Below, piece by piece: positions 46,159 to 57,460 of a stretch of DNA of 64,000 bases. Under the pieces are notes generated by a model. That model searched no databases. It was not told where the DNA came from and saw only the letters and a program-made list of their open reading frames with translations. Positions within the stretch are counted from its first letter, which is position 1. Every line of letters starts with the position of its first letter. The stretch is from Ziziphus jujuba (Eukaryota; Streptophyta; Magnoliopsida; Rosales; Rhamnaceae). The stretch spans positions 22,895,001 to 22,959,000 of the forward strand of contig NC_083384.1 in assembly GCF_031755915.1 (NCBI RefSeq). Reading direction: 5' to 3'. A program made the position numbers and the translations under genes.

Positions 46159-49137
46159 CTCCTCCTTGGCAATTTTGTATGAGACGTTGAGAAGTCCTCT
46201 CAATATCTCAAATCTCTTCTTTCCCAATGGCTTGGTGAAGATATCCGCCAAGTTCTCCTCGGAAGTCACATACTCCAACTTCACTTCACCACTTGCTTCA
46301 AATTCCCTTAAGGAATGATACTTGACCGGTATGTGCTTGGTCCTTCCATGTTGGACTGGATTTTGTGCAATTGCTATTGCTGAAGTATTGTCACACAATA
46401 TCATCGTGGCTTCCTCTTGCTTCAAGCTCAAGTCCTCCAATAATTTCCTAAGCCAAACACCTTGATTAGCACAACTTGAGCAAGCAATATACTCGGCTTC
46501 CGCGGTGCTTTGTGCAACGGTTTGTTGCTTTTTGGAATTCCATGAGAAAGGACCATTTCCAAGAGTGTAAATGTAGCCCGATGTGCTCTTGCTATCATCC
46601 AAAGAACCAGCCCAATCACTATCACTATAACCAAGCAAAGCTTCATTCATGCCATCCTTGTACCATATACCAAAATCACTAGTACCTTTCAAATACCTTA
46701 GGATTCTTTTTGCATAACTAAGATGATTTTGTGATGGACTATGCATAAATCTTGACAAAACAGCCACACTAAACATGATATCCGGTCTAGTAGAGAATAC
46801 ATATAAAAGGCTACCAATTAAACTTCTATAGATGGAAGGATTTACCTTTGGAGAATCATCATCCTTCACCAACTTGGTGCCTTCATTCATAGGTGTGGCA
46901 ACGCTATTACAATCCTCCATGTCAAACTTCTTGAGCAACTCCTTTACATAGCTTTCTTGAGATATGAAGATGCCCTTGGATGATTGGACAACTTCAATTC
47001 CAAGAAAGTATTTCATCTCTCCAAGGCTAGACATCTCAAAGTTCAATTCTAGCTCACTTTTGAAATTGCTCACTTCTTTCTCATTACCACCGGTCACTAG
47101 AAGGTCATCAACATAAAGAGACACCAACACCATGCAACCATGAGTCCTAATATACAATGTAGGCTCATTAGGACTCCTCCTAAATCCATGCTTTGTCAAA
47201 AAACCATCTATCTTGGCATACCATGCCCTAGGAGCTTGTTTAAGGCCATACAAGGCCTTGTGTAGCTTGTATACCTTCTCTTCACTTCCTTTCTTCATAA
47301 AACCTTCGGGTTGCACAACATAGACCTCCTCCTTCAATATTCCATTCAAGAAGGCTGACTTCACATCAAGGTGATATAATTTCCAAGACTTTTGTGCCGA
47401 AATTGCAAGAAGAAGTCTTATGGTTTCCATCCTTGCAACCGGTGCAAAAGTCTCTCCATAATCCACACCGGCTTGTTGTGCATATCCTTTGACAACAAGT
47501 CTTGCCTTGTGCTTATTTATGGACCCATCCGGATTGTACTTGGTCCTAAAGATCCACTTCACCCCAATAGCATTCTTTCCTTTCGGTTTTGTTACCAAGC
47601 TCCAAGTGTCATTCTTGTTAATCACATCGATTTCATCTTGCATGGCTTGTCTCCACTCTTTTCTTGCCATAGCCTCATGGACATTGATTGGATCACCCAA
47701 TGCCACATTACACCTTTCATAAATCTCATTAAGAGGTCTTGTGCCTCTCACACCATCACCAATCTCCAAATCAGCCCCTATGGAGATTTCTAGCTCATTC
47801 TCATCATATTCATCATCATGGGCAGCACCTTCATCATTTCCTTGTTCCTCATCATTATCATGAGCTTCAAGCCGATTGTCTTCATCCATACTAGCCAACT
47901 CCTCCTTACTACAAACCCATTTAGCTTCCTCATCAACTTTCACATCTCTACTTATCACAAGTTTCTTGGTTTCCAAGTTATACACTCTATATCCCTTGGT
48001 CACATCACTATAGCCAACCAAAACACCAACTTGTGACCTTTCATCAAGCTTTCCTCTCTTCTCTTGTGGTACTAGGATGTAACAAATGCTTCCAAATACC
48101 CTTAGATGATCAAGAGAAGGCTTATATCCAAACCAAAGCTCAAATGGGGTTTTACTCCTCAAAGACTTGGAGTAAAGCCTATTTTGGATGTAGATGGATG
48201 TATTAACTCCTTCGGCCCAAAACTTCTTTGGCAAGCCACTTTCAAACAACAAACATCTAGCCATCTCCATGATGGTACGGTTCTTCCTTTCACATACACC
48301 ATTTTGTTGTGGTGTGTATGGTGTAGTGAATTGATGAACTATATCATGATCCTTACAAAGTTGTTTGAAAGCCTCACTTGTGTATTCCCCACCATTGTCC
48401 ATCCTTAACACCTTTATAGTGCAACCGGATTGATTTTGCACTAACTTCATAAATTCTACAAACTTCTCCAAAGCTTGTGATTTTCTTTCAAGGAAATACA
48501 CCCAACACATTCTTGAGTAATCATCAATGAAAGTTATGAAATACTTGCTGCCATTTAAGGATGGAACACTCATAGGACCACAAATATCCGAATGTATAAG
48601 TCCTAACTTCTCCTTTGATCTCCAAGAACAAGATTGAAATGCTAGCCTAGTATGCTTTCCTTTTTGACACACTTCACACACATGTTCTTGCTTCTCCACC
48701 AATGGCATGTCTCTAACAAGTTCATGTGTGCCTACCAATGACTTAAAGCTAGCATGGCCTAGTATTTTATGCCAAAGTTGAGAGGTGTTCTCAACTTTGG
48801 TGTTCAATGCAACCGATGCACCATTTTCATCCATATTCAACCTAAAATTCTTGTTCTTCATTCCAACACACATTAATTCATTTCCATGTGGATCAACTAT
48901 AGTGCATGTCATGTTTGAGAAGTGTAATGCATATTTGTTCTCAAGCATTTGACCTACACTAAGTAAGTTCTCACATAAAGAAGGTACATAGAGAACATCA
49001 TGGATAGTTTTGATACCTTTGGTGGTGTGTATCACCACATCTCCTTTGCCTTTCACTTCCATCAAGGCTCCATTTCCAATTTTGACTTTGTTGTGGCTGC
49101 TCCTATCCAAGTTTGTGAACCACTCGCTTGTGAGACA
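46153..49137 (-). pseudogene. CP-1 pol: protease end, integrase, RT, RNase H
   Basis: A long open stretch. Order: protease C-terminus ('LTSEWFTNLDRSS' on); integrase with the His/Cys zinc module ('LWHKILGHASFKSL … CEVCQKGKHTRLAF') and core residues in 'HSDICGPMSVPSLNGSKYF', 'MDNGGEYTSEAF' and 'QQNGVCERKNRTIME'; RT from 'NDTWSLVTKPKGKNAIGVKW' with catalytic YVDD at 47104-47115; and RNase H 'GYSDSDWAGSLDDSKSTSGY' to 'DNTSAIAIAQNPVQHGRTKH'. It ends 'AKEEC', with the TGA stop inside the first bases of the 3' LTR. All domains look intact, but the frame is separated from gag by a shift at about 49131-49137, so it is scored as broken. The copia clade is uncertain. Confidence 0.93.
46159..46168 (-). 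promoter_or_regulatory. Polypurine tract of CP-1
   Basis: CAAGGAGGAG on the minus strand precedes the LTR start TGTTGAAG. It also encodes the last residues of pol (KEE). Confidence 0.85.
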
Positions 49138-50137
49138 TATGGTGTGTTGCTCCACTATCAATGATCCATCCTTCATCATTCTTGATGCTACTAAAACAAG
49201 TAGCAACAAATAACTCTTCGGATTCACTATCACTTGCATTATCTTTAGCAACATTTGCGTGTTGCTTATCTTTCTTGTTTGTCTTGCATACTCTCTCCAC
49301 ATGACCCTTTTGTTGGCATTTATGGCAAAATGCATCCGGCCTCCACCAACACCCTCTTGGATAATGACCTTTCTTCTTGCAATGGTGACAAGGTTCATAG
49401 GACTTCCTCTCGGGTTTGCTAGTTTCACCTTTTTCCTTTATGACCTTAAGCTTGTTCTTCTTTTGATTTTGTGTCTTTTGATGTTGTTTAGACACAAATG
49501 CAGCCTCCATTGATTCTTCATGTCTAATCCTCCTCCTTTGCTCCGTAGCTTGCAAGGCATTCACCAACTCGGTCAAGGAAATTTCATTTAGGTTCCTTGA
49601 CTCCTCCAATGAAGATATCTTAGCTTCAAACCTCTCGGGCAAGGAGACCAACACCTTCTCCACAATCCTTTGGTCACTTAATCTTTCACCTAGCACCCTA
49701 ATTTGATTCACCACATTAAGAAGCCTTGTGGTGAACTCCTTAACCGTTTCTTTGTCTTTCATCTTGATGGTCTCAAACTCCCTCCTTAGGTTAAGGATTT
49801 GCATTTGCCTTGTCCTTGCACTCCCTTGGAACTCATCTTGAAGTTTGTCCCAAGCTTCTTTGGCACTCTCACATGCCATTATCCTTGTGAAAATGGTATC
49901 ACAAATACAAGAATGAATGGCGGTGAGAGCCTTGAAACCTTTAGCCAATTCCTCCTCATGGTGCTTGATTTGGTTGATCGTTGCCCCTTGTCTCAAAGGC
50001 TCGGGTTCTTGGGGATTTATGGTGACCTCCCAAAGACCATAAGCCTTCAAGTAGGCTTGCATCTTGATACTCCAAATGTTGTAGTTCTCCCCATTGAAGA
50101 TAGGAGGAGAAGGAGTTGAAAAACTTGAAGAAGCCAT
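49103..50137 (-). CDS. CP-1 Gag and protease start
   Basis: The chosen start is ATG 50137 (MASSSFSTPSPPIFNGENY), which has the typical copia Gag opening. An in-frame ATG 24 codons upstream is less likely. The Gag core has 'NYNIWSIKMQAYLKAYGLWE', 'MACESAKEAWDKLQDEF' and 'LNLRREFETIKMKDKETV'. Two zinc knuckles follow, CHHCKKKGHYPRGC and CHKCQQKGHVERVC. The protease active site is 'WIIDSGATHHM'. Just after it the frame departs from pol: a few extra bases near 49131-49137 shift phase, and this frame runs on only ~11 codons. Copia elements normally make one Gag-Pol protein, so this copy would make Gag but not Pol. Confidence 0.92.
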   Translation of the reverse strand: MASSSFSTPSPPIFNGENYNIWSIKMQAYLKAYGLWEVTINPQEPEPLRQGATINQIKHHEEELAKGFKALTAIHSCICDTIFTRIMACESAKEAWDKLQDEFQGSARTRQMQILNLRREFETIKMKDKETVKEFTTRLLNVVNQIRVLGERLSDQRIVEKVLVSLPERFEAKISSLEESRNLNEISLTELVNALQATEQRRRIRHEESMEAAFVSKQHQKTQNQKKNKLKVIKEKGETSKPERKSYEPCHHCKKKGHYPRGCWWRPDAFCHKCQQKGHVERVCKTNKKDKQHANVAKDNASDSESEELFVATCFSSIKNDEGWIIDSGATHHMSHKRVVHKLG

Positions 50138-50257
50138 GTGAATGTTGCTTTCTAGTATGAAGGAATATAAAAAACATATTTGTGCTTTCAAGTATCTCTT
50201 CACTCTCAAGGAATGAACCAGCCCAAAAACCTCACAAATCTCACAAAAATGTGCCTT

Positions 50258-50269
50258 GCTCTGATACCA
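50258..50269 (-). promoter_or_regulatory. Primer binding site of CP-1
   Basis: TGGTATCAGAGC on the minus strand, 3 bp from the 5' LTR. It is the tRNA-Met type, the same as in the CR family. Confidence 0.9.
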
Positions 50270-50272
50270 CTT

Positions 50273-51306
50273 TGTTGGGGTGAGAAGGTTATGACCAAGA
50301 GCAAGCTAGCTTGAAGTGTTAGCAACAAGCAAGCTTTTGGTGATGCTCTTGGGAATGGTTGTGTGTGAGTTGTGTTTTTAGGTTTTGGTTATGGTGTTTT
50401 CTGGTTTTTAGGGTTCCTAAAGTGTTCTAAGGTGTTGAAGAAGAGATAAGAAGAAGAGGAACACGTTGGCTTTTGAAAATAAGGCTTAGATGTGTAGCCA
50501 TTTCATTCATTTTACTATATAAGCTTGAAATTACAACTAGTTCACACATGCCAAGCATGTGAGCTTACAAAATGAGTAAAATATTTGAAATTTAAAAAGT
50601 AAAATGGTCAACACCTAACTTTTCATAGACAAAAGAGTTAAAAACCAGCTGCAACATGTCTATTCCAAATATAGTAAAAAGTGGCACATGGTTTGAACTA
50701 AGTTCCTATTGTTTAACTAGTTTGGGTAAACAACCAAACTAGCTTCACCTACTTAGTTTCCCTTTGTATCTGCCTATGAAACTTGGTTTGAAACATCCTT
50801 GGTCATCAATAAATATTGTTCCAAGAGCTAGGAAAGTTCTGGAACCGGATCATAGGCCAAACAGCTCCAACACTGACCCATACTCTGCATACTGGGCCCA
50901 TCAGATACAGCAATCTGTTTGGAATAGAAAATGGACTTTCCCATGTCATTTGGACCTAACATTTGAACCATAGTCGTCTATATATGTCTGTAGACATCCC
51001 TCAAAATTTCAGCCCAAAAATCCATTTGCAACCTGAGATATAAGATAAATAGTAGAACTATGTTGCTGGAAATTATGAATCCAGCACCATAGGCATTTCA
51101 AGCATAACATTCCTACTCTTTTGTGCATAATTTTGCCTATACTTTTGCATACATAACTTAGGCATAAAACATTATCAAAATATACCTTGCATAAATTAAA
51201 ACATACAAAAAAATATCAACTCATAAAAGGAAATGATTTGATACCAAGGTGTGCATGCTAGCCGGTGACATGCACCATCAAGTGGCAAAATTGCCACACT
51301 TCAACA
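50273..51306 (-). mobile_element. CP-1 5' LTR, 1034 bp
   Basis: TGTTGGGGTGAGAAGG … CACACTTCAACA, collinear with 45125-46158 and identical in length. The candidate TATA is at 50516-50522. Confidence 0.95.
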
Positions 51307-52183
51307 TCCTAATGGTTTATCACCTATCTGAGGGATTGAATATCAAATTGATTTTATGCTAGGAGCTGCAATTCTTACTAGGTCTGCATATAGGAGTAAT
51401 CCCGATGAGACAAAGAAGCTACAAAGGTAGGTAAGTGAGTTACTTGATAAATGTTATATTCGTGAGGGCATGAGTCCATGTATTGTTCCTGCTTTATTAG
51501 TACCTAAGAAAGATGGATCATAGCCCATGTTTGTAGATTGCAGGGCTATTAATATATATAGGCATCCAATTCCTAGGTTAGATGATATGCTTGATGAATT
51601 ACATGGTGCATGCATGTTTATTAAAATTGACCTTGGGAGTGGGTATCATCAAATTAGAATGAAAGAAATTGATGGGTCGAAAACCGCATTTAGAACTAAA
51701 TATGGTTTGTATGAATGGTTAGTCATGCCTTTTGGTCTAACTAATGCACCTAGCATTTTCATGAGATTGATGAACCATGTTATGTGGCCATTCATTGGAA
51801 AATTTGTGGATATTTACTTTGATGATATTCTTGTGTATAGTGGAAATTTATATGAGCATGTAGGACATCTTAGGTTAGTTAGGAGTACTTGAGAAGGAAA
51901 GATTATTTGCTAACCATAAGAAGTGTGATTTTTGCAAAGATGAACTTGTTTTTCTCGGATTGTTGTAAGTGTTGCAGGAATTAAGGATGACTAATCCAAG
52001 GTGAAAGCCATACAAGATTGGCCAAAACCTACTTCTGTCACACAAGTAAGAAGTTTTCACAGCTTGGCTAGCTTCTATAGAAGATTTGTCAAGGATTCTA
52101 GCACCATCGCAGCACCTTTGACCGAGGTTGTCAAGAAGATTGTTGGGTTCAAATGGGGCAAAGCATAAGAGAAGTCTTTCAAT
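51307..52183 (+). pseudogene. CR-7 reverse transcriptase
   Basis: It resumes after CP-1 with the second TCCTA. The open piece 51527-51892 has '[20 protein letters not shown]', '[17 protein letters not shown]' and the catalytic '[10 protein letters not shown]'. The thumb and RT/RNase H connection ('[16 protein letters not shown]'-like) follow in another phase. There are stops near 51440 and at 51522 (in place of the Trp before the catalytic block) and a frame change near 51880. It ends with an in-frame TAA at 52166-52168, just before RNase H. Confidence 0.87.
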
Positions 52184-52852
52184 TTGTTGAAAGAAAAATT
52201 AATTAATGCTCCCTTATTATTGCCGAATTTTGATAAAATTTTTGAAATTGAATGTGATGCTTTAGGAGTAGGTATTGGAGCTATCTTGATGCAAGAAGGA
52301 AGACCCATAGTCTACTTTAGTGAGAAGTTGAATGGAGCGGCATTGAAGTACCTGACCTATGACAAAGAGATGTATGCGTTGGTGAGGGCTTTGGAAATAT
52401 GGCAACATTACTTGATTCAGAAGGAATTTGTGATTGACACGGATCATGAATCATTGAAGCACATCAAAGGCCAGGGGAAGCTTAATCGATGGCATGCTAA
52501 GTGCATTGAGTTTATTAAGACTTTTTCTTATGTCATCTGCTATAAGAATGGTAAGGAAAATGTGGTTATCGATCATTATCCTCGAAGGTATGTATTGTTT
52601 TCTATCTTAGATGCTAGATTGCTTGGATTTGAACAATTGAAAGAACTTTATGAGCATTATAGTGACTTTGGTGAAATATTTAGAAACTTTACTAAACATG
52701 GTTGTAACAAATTTTATATCTTTGAAGGGTATTTGTTTTGGGAAAGTCAACTTTTTGTGCCTAATTGTAGCATTAGGGAATTGATAGTAAGGGAAGGTCA
52801 TGGTGGAGGTCTAATGGGACATTTTGGTGTTGCAAAGACTTTATCTAACTGA
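52184..52852 (+). pseudogene. CR-7 RNase H and integrase zinc module
   Basis: An open frame of 222 codons from '[16 protein letters not shown]'. RNase H signatures are '[20 protein letters not shown]', '[16 protein letters not shown]', '[19 protein letters not shown]' and '[20 protein letters not shown]'. It then reaches the integrase N-terminus '[20 protein letters not shown]' and '[16 protein letters not shown]'. The frame follows the shared TAA without a proper start of its own, so it would need readthrough or is dead. Confidence 0.87.
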
Positions 52853-53176
52853 TGATGCATCAAATGTAGCTAATCCATTCTTTGGGGAAGTAGTAAGATC
52901 ACATGGAATGCCTAGGACAATTGTTTCGGATAGAGATGCTAAGTTCTTAAGTTACTTTTGGAAAACTTTGTAAGCTAAGTTATGGACTAAACTTTTATTT
53001 TCAACTACTTGTCATCAACAAACTGATGGACAAATTGAAGTAGAAAATAGGACTTTGTCTACATTGTTCAGGGCTTTAATTATTTGAAATTTTAGAACAT
53101 CTAAGGAATGTTTGCTATATGTGGAATTTGCTTATAATAGATCTGTACATTCAGTTACTAAATATTCTCCATTTAG
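52853..53176 (+). pseudogene. CR-7 integrase core remnant
   Basis: It contains '[20 protein letters not shown]' (the region of the second catalytic Asp), '[19 protein letters not shown]' (catalytic Glu region) and 'EFAYNRSVHSVTKYSPF'. The segment with the first catalytic Asp is deleted between 'GVAKTLSN' and 'NPFFGEVV'. Two stops are present. At 53176 it is joined directly into the LTR, skipping the integrase tail and LTR start. Confidence 0.82.
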
Positions 53177-54284
53177 GATGACTACCAGCTGGGATGCTAA
53201 TCCTGTACAAATGAAGACGGGGCCAATCACGAAGGCACAAGCTAAGAGATTTATGGGCAACCTAGTTAGCTTATACATGGTGCGATTAATTCTCAAAAGG
53301 GCATGAAAATACCTGAAGATCCAAAGCCCGTCTGATGCATCCATGTTATGAAGGCTGAAATGGACTCGGCAAACTGTTTTGGTGCTTCTATGGTTTCTGG
53401 GCAGAAATGAATGAATTTGTTGACTTATGAACATGATTGAGCACTCTAAGGGACCATGAAATCATGTCAAGGAATAAGCTAAGCTGCTCGTTAACCATGT
53501 TGGTGCACAAGACTTCATGTTGGCTGAAAATGCATGTTTTTGCGCTGACTTTGACTTCCTTTGTTGATCAAGCAAGTTTGACTTATTCCAACCAAGGGGC
53601 AATGTATGGGAATCAATATCAATCCTATTTGCCATCCTACACATAATATTGGAGCTGATTTGGAGCCTAAACTAGCTGATGATTGGATAAAAATAGCTTA
53701 GTTAGCAAACTAGTCAACTAGTTTCCTAAGTTGAACATTTGACTTTTGTTTTAGGAAATAAAAATAGTCTTTATTTTCATTTTTATTTATTTATTTGCTG
53801 GAAAAATTACTTTAGGAAAGTTAGAATTTTATTATTTCAATGGTAAATTAATTAATTCCTATTTCAAAATTAGAGAATCAAATAATACAAATTAGACTAG
53901 GAAAGGGTGTGAAATTTGACAATTTCCTTTTTGTTCACCATACCAAATTTTATCCTAATATTCTAGGGTTTTTGTTTTGTACTCGTGTCCTATTTAAAGG
54001 CTTATTTTCAATGAGAAAGCAGCCTAGATATTATTCAAAAATTTATCTGTGAGACAGAATTCTCTTTGTTCTTTTTGAACACCTAAAACACTTAATAGAA
54101 ATCAAGTATTTTAGTTTGACTTATCAATAGAACATCCATCACTTATTGTGGTGTCTTCATCATATACCAAGGTTTCTAATCACAAAATGATTAGGGGTTA
54201 AATTTTCCATTATAATCTGAACATAATTAATATCCGGACTAATATAATACGAGTTTAGGAGCAAGTCAACCTAGGTTCGTATCA
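53177..54284 (+). mobile_element. CR-7 3' LTR, first ~45 bp missing
   Basis: It enters at 'CCAGCTGGGATGC', equivalent to LTR position ~45, runs through the LTR-coded 'KTGPITKAQAKRFMGNL' and the TATA word at 53991-53998, and ends CTAGGTTCGTATCA. No primer site follows, so this is the 3' LTR. Confidence 0.85.
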
Positions 54285-54325
54285 CTTAAACTGAGAGATT
54301 ACTACCCAAGTGGAAATACAATAAT
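54285..54325 (+). pseudogene. CR-8 gag fragment, first piece
   Basis: It reads 'LNREITTQVEIQ' before the copia LTR, and the frame resumes at 55365. It matches the CR-4 Gag segment '[20 protein letters not shown]'. Confidence 0.75.
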
Positions 54326-55359
54326 TGTTGGGGTGAGAAGGTTATGACCAAGAGCAAGCTAGCTTGAAGTGTTAGCAACAAGCAAGCTTTTGGTGATGCT
54401 CTTGGGAATGGTTGTGTGTGAGTTGTGTTTTTAGGTTTTGGTTATGGTGTTTTCTGGTTTTTAGGGTTCCTAGAGTGTTCTAAGGTGTTGAAGAAGAGAT
54501 GAGAAGAAGGGGACCACGTTGGTTTTTGAAAATGAGGCTTGGATGTCTAGCCATTTCATTCATTTTACAATATAAGCTTGAAATTACAACTAGTTCACAC
54601 ATGCCAAGCATGTGAGCTTACAAAATGAGTAAAATATTTGAAATTTAAAAAGTAAAATGGTCAACACCTAACTTTTCATACACAAAAGAGTCAAAAACCA
54701 GCTGCAACATGTCTATTCCAAATATAGTAAAAAGTGGCACATGGTTTGAAATAAGTTCCTATTGTTTAACCAGTTTGGGTAAACAACCAAACTAGCTTCA
54801 CCTACTTAGTTCCCCTTTGTATCTGCTTATGAAACTTGGTTTGAAGCATCCTTGGTCATCAATAAATATTGTTCCAAGAGCTAGGAAAGTTCTGGAACCG
54901 GATCATGGGCCAAACAGCTCCAAAGCTGACCCATACTCTGCATACTGGGCCCATCAGATACAGCAATCTGTTTGGAATAGAAAATGGACTTTTCCATGTC
55001 ATTTGGACCAGAAATGTGAAACATAGTCTTCTATATATGTCTGTAGACATCCCTTAAAATTTCAGCCCAAAACACCATTTGCAACCTGAGATATAAGATA
55101 AATAGTGGAGCTATGTTGCTGGAAATTATGAATCCTGCACCATAGGCATTTCAAGCATAACATTCCTACTCTTTTGTGCATAATTTTGCCTATACTTTTG
55201 CATACATAACTTAGGCACAAAACATTATCAAAATATACCTTGCATAAATTAAAACATACAAAAAAATATAAACGCATAAAAGGAAATGATTTGATACCAA
55301 GGTGTGCATGCTAGCCGATGACATGCACCATTAAGTGGCAAAATTGCCACACTTCAACA
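54326..55359 (-). mobile_element. CP-2 solo copia LTR, 1034 bp
   Basis: TGTTGGGGTGAGAAGG … CACACTTCAACA, with a perfect ATAAT duplication (54321-54325 and 55360-55364). It has exactly the same length as both CP-1 LTRs and a few percent difference. The candidate TATA is altered (ACAATATAAG). A gag fragment reads across the site. Confidence 0.95.
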
Positions 55360-55364
55360 ATAAT

Positions 55365-55431
55365 ATGTGGAGTTTGAAGAGATGCTACATGTGGCCATCA
55401 AAATTAAGAACCAACTGAAGAGGAGGGGTAG
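55365..55431 (+). pseudogene. CR-8 gag fragment, second piece
   Basis: It reads '[18 protein letters not shown]' and 'KRRG', continuing the piece at 54285-54325. It is cut at 55431 by the minus-strand LTR of CR-9. The plus-strand protease at 58259 may be the continuation of the same element (inference). Confidence 0.75.
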
Positions 55432-56540
55432 TGATACGTACCTAGGTTGACTTGCTCCTAAACCCATATTAGCGCGATCAAAAAATTAGGTTCAAGTTCT
55501 TATGGTCGCCTCAACTCCAAATCAACCTATAACTATAAACCTTGGTATATGATGAAGATGCCACAATTGGTGAATGATGTCCTATTGATTAGTCAAACTA
55601 AAACACCCACTCTCTAATGGTGTTTTAGGTGTTCAAAAAGAACAAAGTGAATTCTTTCTTACAAATAATTTTTTGAATAATATGTAAGCTATATTCTCAT
55701 TAGAAAATAAACAGTTAAATAGGCTGAAGTCACAAAAAAATAAACCCTAATTAACTAGGTAAAATTTGGCCATTGGGATTAGGAAACAAGTGTTGGCTAA
55801 ATTTCACATGCTTTCCTAAACCTATTTGGATTGATTAATTCCCTTATTTTGAATTAGAAATTAATTAATTTACAATTGAAATAATAAAATAATAACTTTC
55901 ATAATTTAATTTTTTCCAGTAAATAAATAAATAATAACAAAAATAAAAGCTAATTTCCTAAAACAAAAAGTCAAAATCAAATTAGGAAACTAGTTGACTA
56001 ATTTAACAACTAAGCTAACTTTGATCAATTTCCAGCTTGTAAAGGCTCTAAATCAAATCCAATGTGCCATATAGGATGAATTATGATTCTCATACATTGC
56101 CCTTGATTGGAACAAAGAGAAAATGCCAAATCAACAAAATACAGCAAAGCCACTGGCAAATACAGCAAATTCAGCCAAAAGTCCCTTACATGTGCAAATG
56201 GCCTCCTTGGTTGCTTTTTCTTCTGCCTTGACTTGATTCCATGACCTCTTAATGATATCAATTGACTTCAAGTACCCATTCCTTGCTGCCCGGAGTCCAC
56301 AAATGCACTAAAACAGTTACACGGGTCCATATCGGCCTCCACCACTTGGATGCTTAAAACAGACTTCGAATTTTTCGGTATTTGACAAGCCCTTTTGATA
56401 ATTGATAAATCCTTGTATAAAGCCCCAGGTTGTCCTTAAATATCTTGGCTTGTGTCCTAGAGATTGGTCCGGTCTTCAACTGTATAGGATCTGCACCCCT
56501 ACGGGTTGTCGGTTTTACTCATATGGGCAGATTCTCATCA
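55432..56540 (-). mobile_element. CR-9 3' LTR, 1109 bp
   Basis: TGATACGTACCTAGG to GCAGATTCTCATCA, followed by the pyrimidine tract TTCCCTTCCTCC (56541-56552), the polypurine tract on the other strand. The matching 5' LTR is missing because CR-9 is cut at about 58258. Confidence 0.9.
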
Positions 56541-57460
56541 TTCCCTTCCTCCTGAAAGGGATTTTCCCTCAAATCCAAATATCACTTGCAGCAAAAGGAG
56601 ATAAATCAAAAACATTGAATGTAGCACTAAAATTATACTCACCCGGTAAGTCAAGTTTATAAGCATTCTCATTAATCCGCTCCAAAACTTGAAAAGGTCC
56701 ATCTTCACATGGCATAAGCTTCAACTTTCTTTACTCGGTAAACCTCTCCTTTATTAGGCGCAACCAAAGCAAATCTCCTTGGTGAAATACTATCACAACA
56801 AATCCTAGAAATACAAGCTCATTTAAGTAAGAATCACACTTTTTAATATTAGCAAACAACCTTTCCTTCCTAAGCACTTCTAAAACTAACATGATTATCT
56901 AAATTTTTACTATATACAAGAATATCATCAAAATAAACAACCATAAATTTTCCAACAAATGGATGGATGACATAATTCATTAATATTATAAAAGTGCTAG
57001 GTGCATTAGTTAGAACAAATAGCATTACTAACCACTCATACAAACCATATTTAGTTTTAAATGTAGTTCTCCATTTATCACCCTCATTCATCCTAATTTG
57101 ATGATATCCACTCCTAAAATCAATTTTAGTAAACATGCATGCACCATGTAATTCATCTAACATATCATCTAAAATAGGAATTGAGTGCCTATATTTAATG
57201 GTTATATTATTAATAGCCGTACAATCGACACACATACACCATAAATCATCTTTCTTGAGTACTAACAAAATAGGAACAGCATATGAACTCATACCCTCAC
57301 GAATATAACCTTTGTCAGATAACTCACTTACCTGCCTTTGTAGCTCATTTGTCTCCTTGGGATTACTCCTATATATAGGCCTAGTAGGAATTGCAGCTCC
57401 TGGCACAAAATCAATTTGACGTTCAATCCCTCAAATAGGTGGTAAATCATTATGAATCTC
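56541..57460 (-). pseudogene. CR-9 reverse transcriptase fused to integrase tail
   Basis: RT is open at 57406-56870: '[18 protein letters not shown]', '[20 protein letters not shown]', '[13 protein letters not shown]' and the catalytic '[12 protein letters not shown]'. A short deletion then shifts frame before the thumb. About 56810-56788 shows the 'LVFLGFVVIVF' join, followed by the integrase tail ('DLLWLRLIKER', 'NPFQEEGND'-like) into the LTR. RNase H and the integrase core are missing. This copy keeps the RT palm, so it is a less reduced member of the fusion lineage than CR-2, CR-3 and CR-4. Confidence 0.85.

Larger units (their letters stand above)
45125..51306 (-). mobile_element. CP-1, nearly intact Ty1/copia element
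   Basis: 6182 bp, with a perfect TCCTA duplication (45120-45124 and 51307-51311) and two 1034-bp LTRs with roughly 17 differences (about 1.6%) and no indels. The minus-strand order is 5' LTR, primer site, gag, protease, integrase, RT, RNase H, polypurine tract and 3' LTR; integrase before RT marks the copia type. One frame change in protease is the only clear lesion. CR-7 pol reads across the insertion. Confidence 0.96.
44852..54284 (+). mobile_element. CR-7, CRM-like element, plus strand, 5' truncated (contains CP-1)
   Basis: It starts abruptly in the linker before RT at about 44852, is interrupted by the copia element CP-1 (45125-51306), then continues through RT, RNase H, a partial integrase and a 3' LTR ending at 54284. 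Its 5' LTR, gag and protease are missing. It is of the fuller pol type, unlike CR-2, CR-3, CR-4 and CR-9. The right flank CTTAAACTGAGAG is gag of another copy, so it inserted into a relative. Confidence 0.82.

Noticed and set aside
47392..49213. Plus-strand frames opposite copia pol
   Set aside because: They are shadows of the minus-strand pol frame, which carries all the recognised domains.
45616..55026. A ~65-codon frame conserved in all three copia LTRs (45628, 50776 and 54829 onward), antisense to the element
   Set aside because: The LTRs are about 97-98% identical, so an open frame is expected without selection, and it has no known motif.
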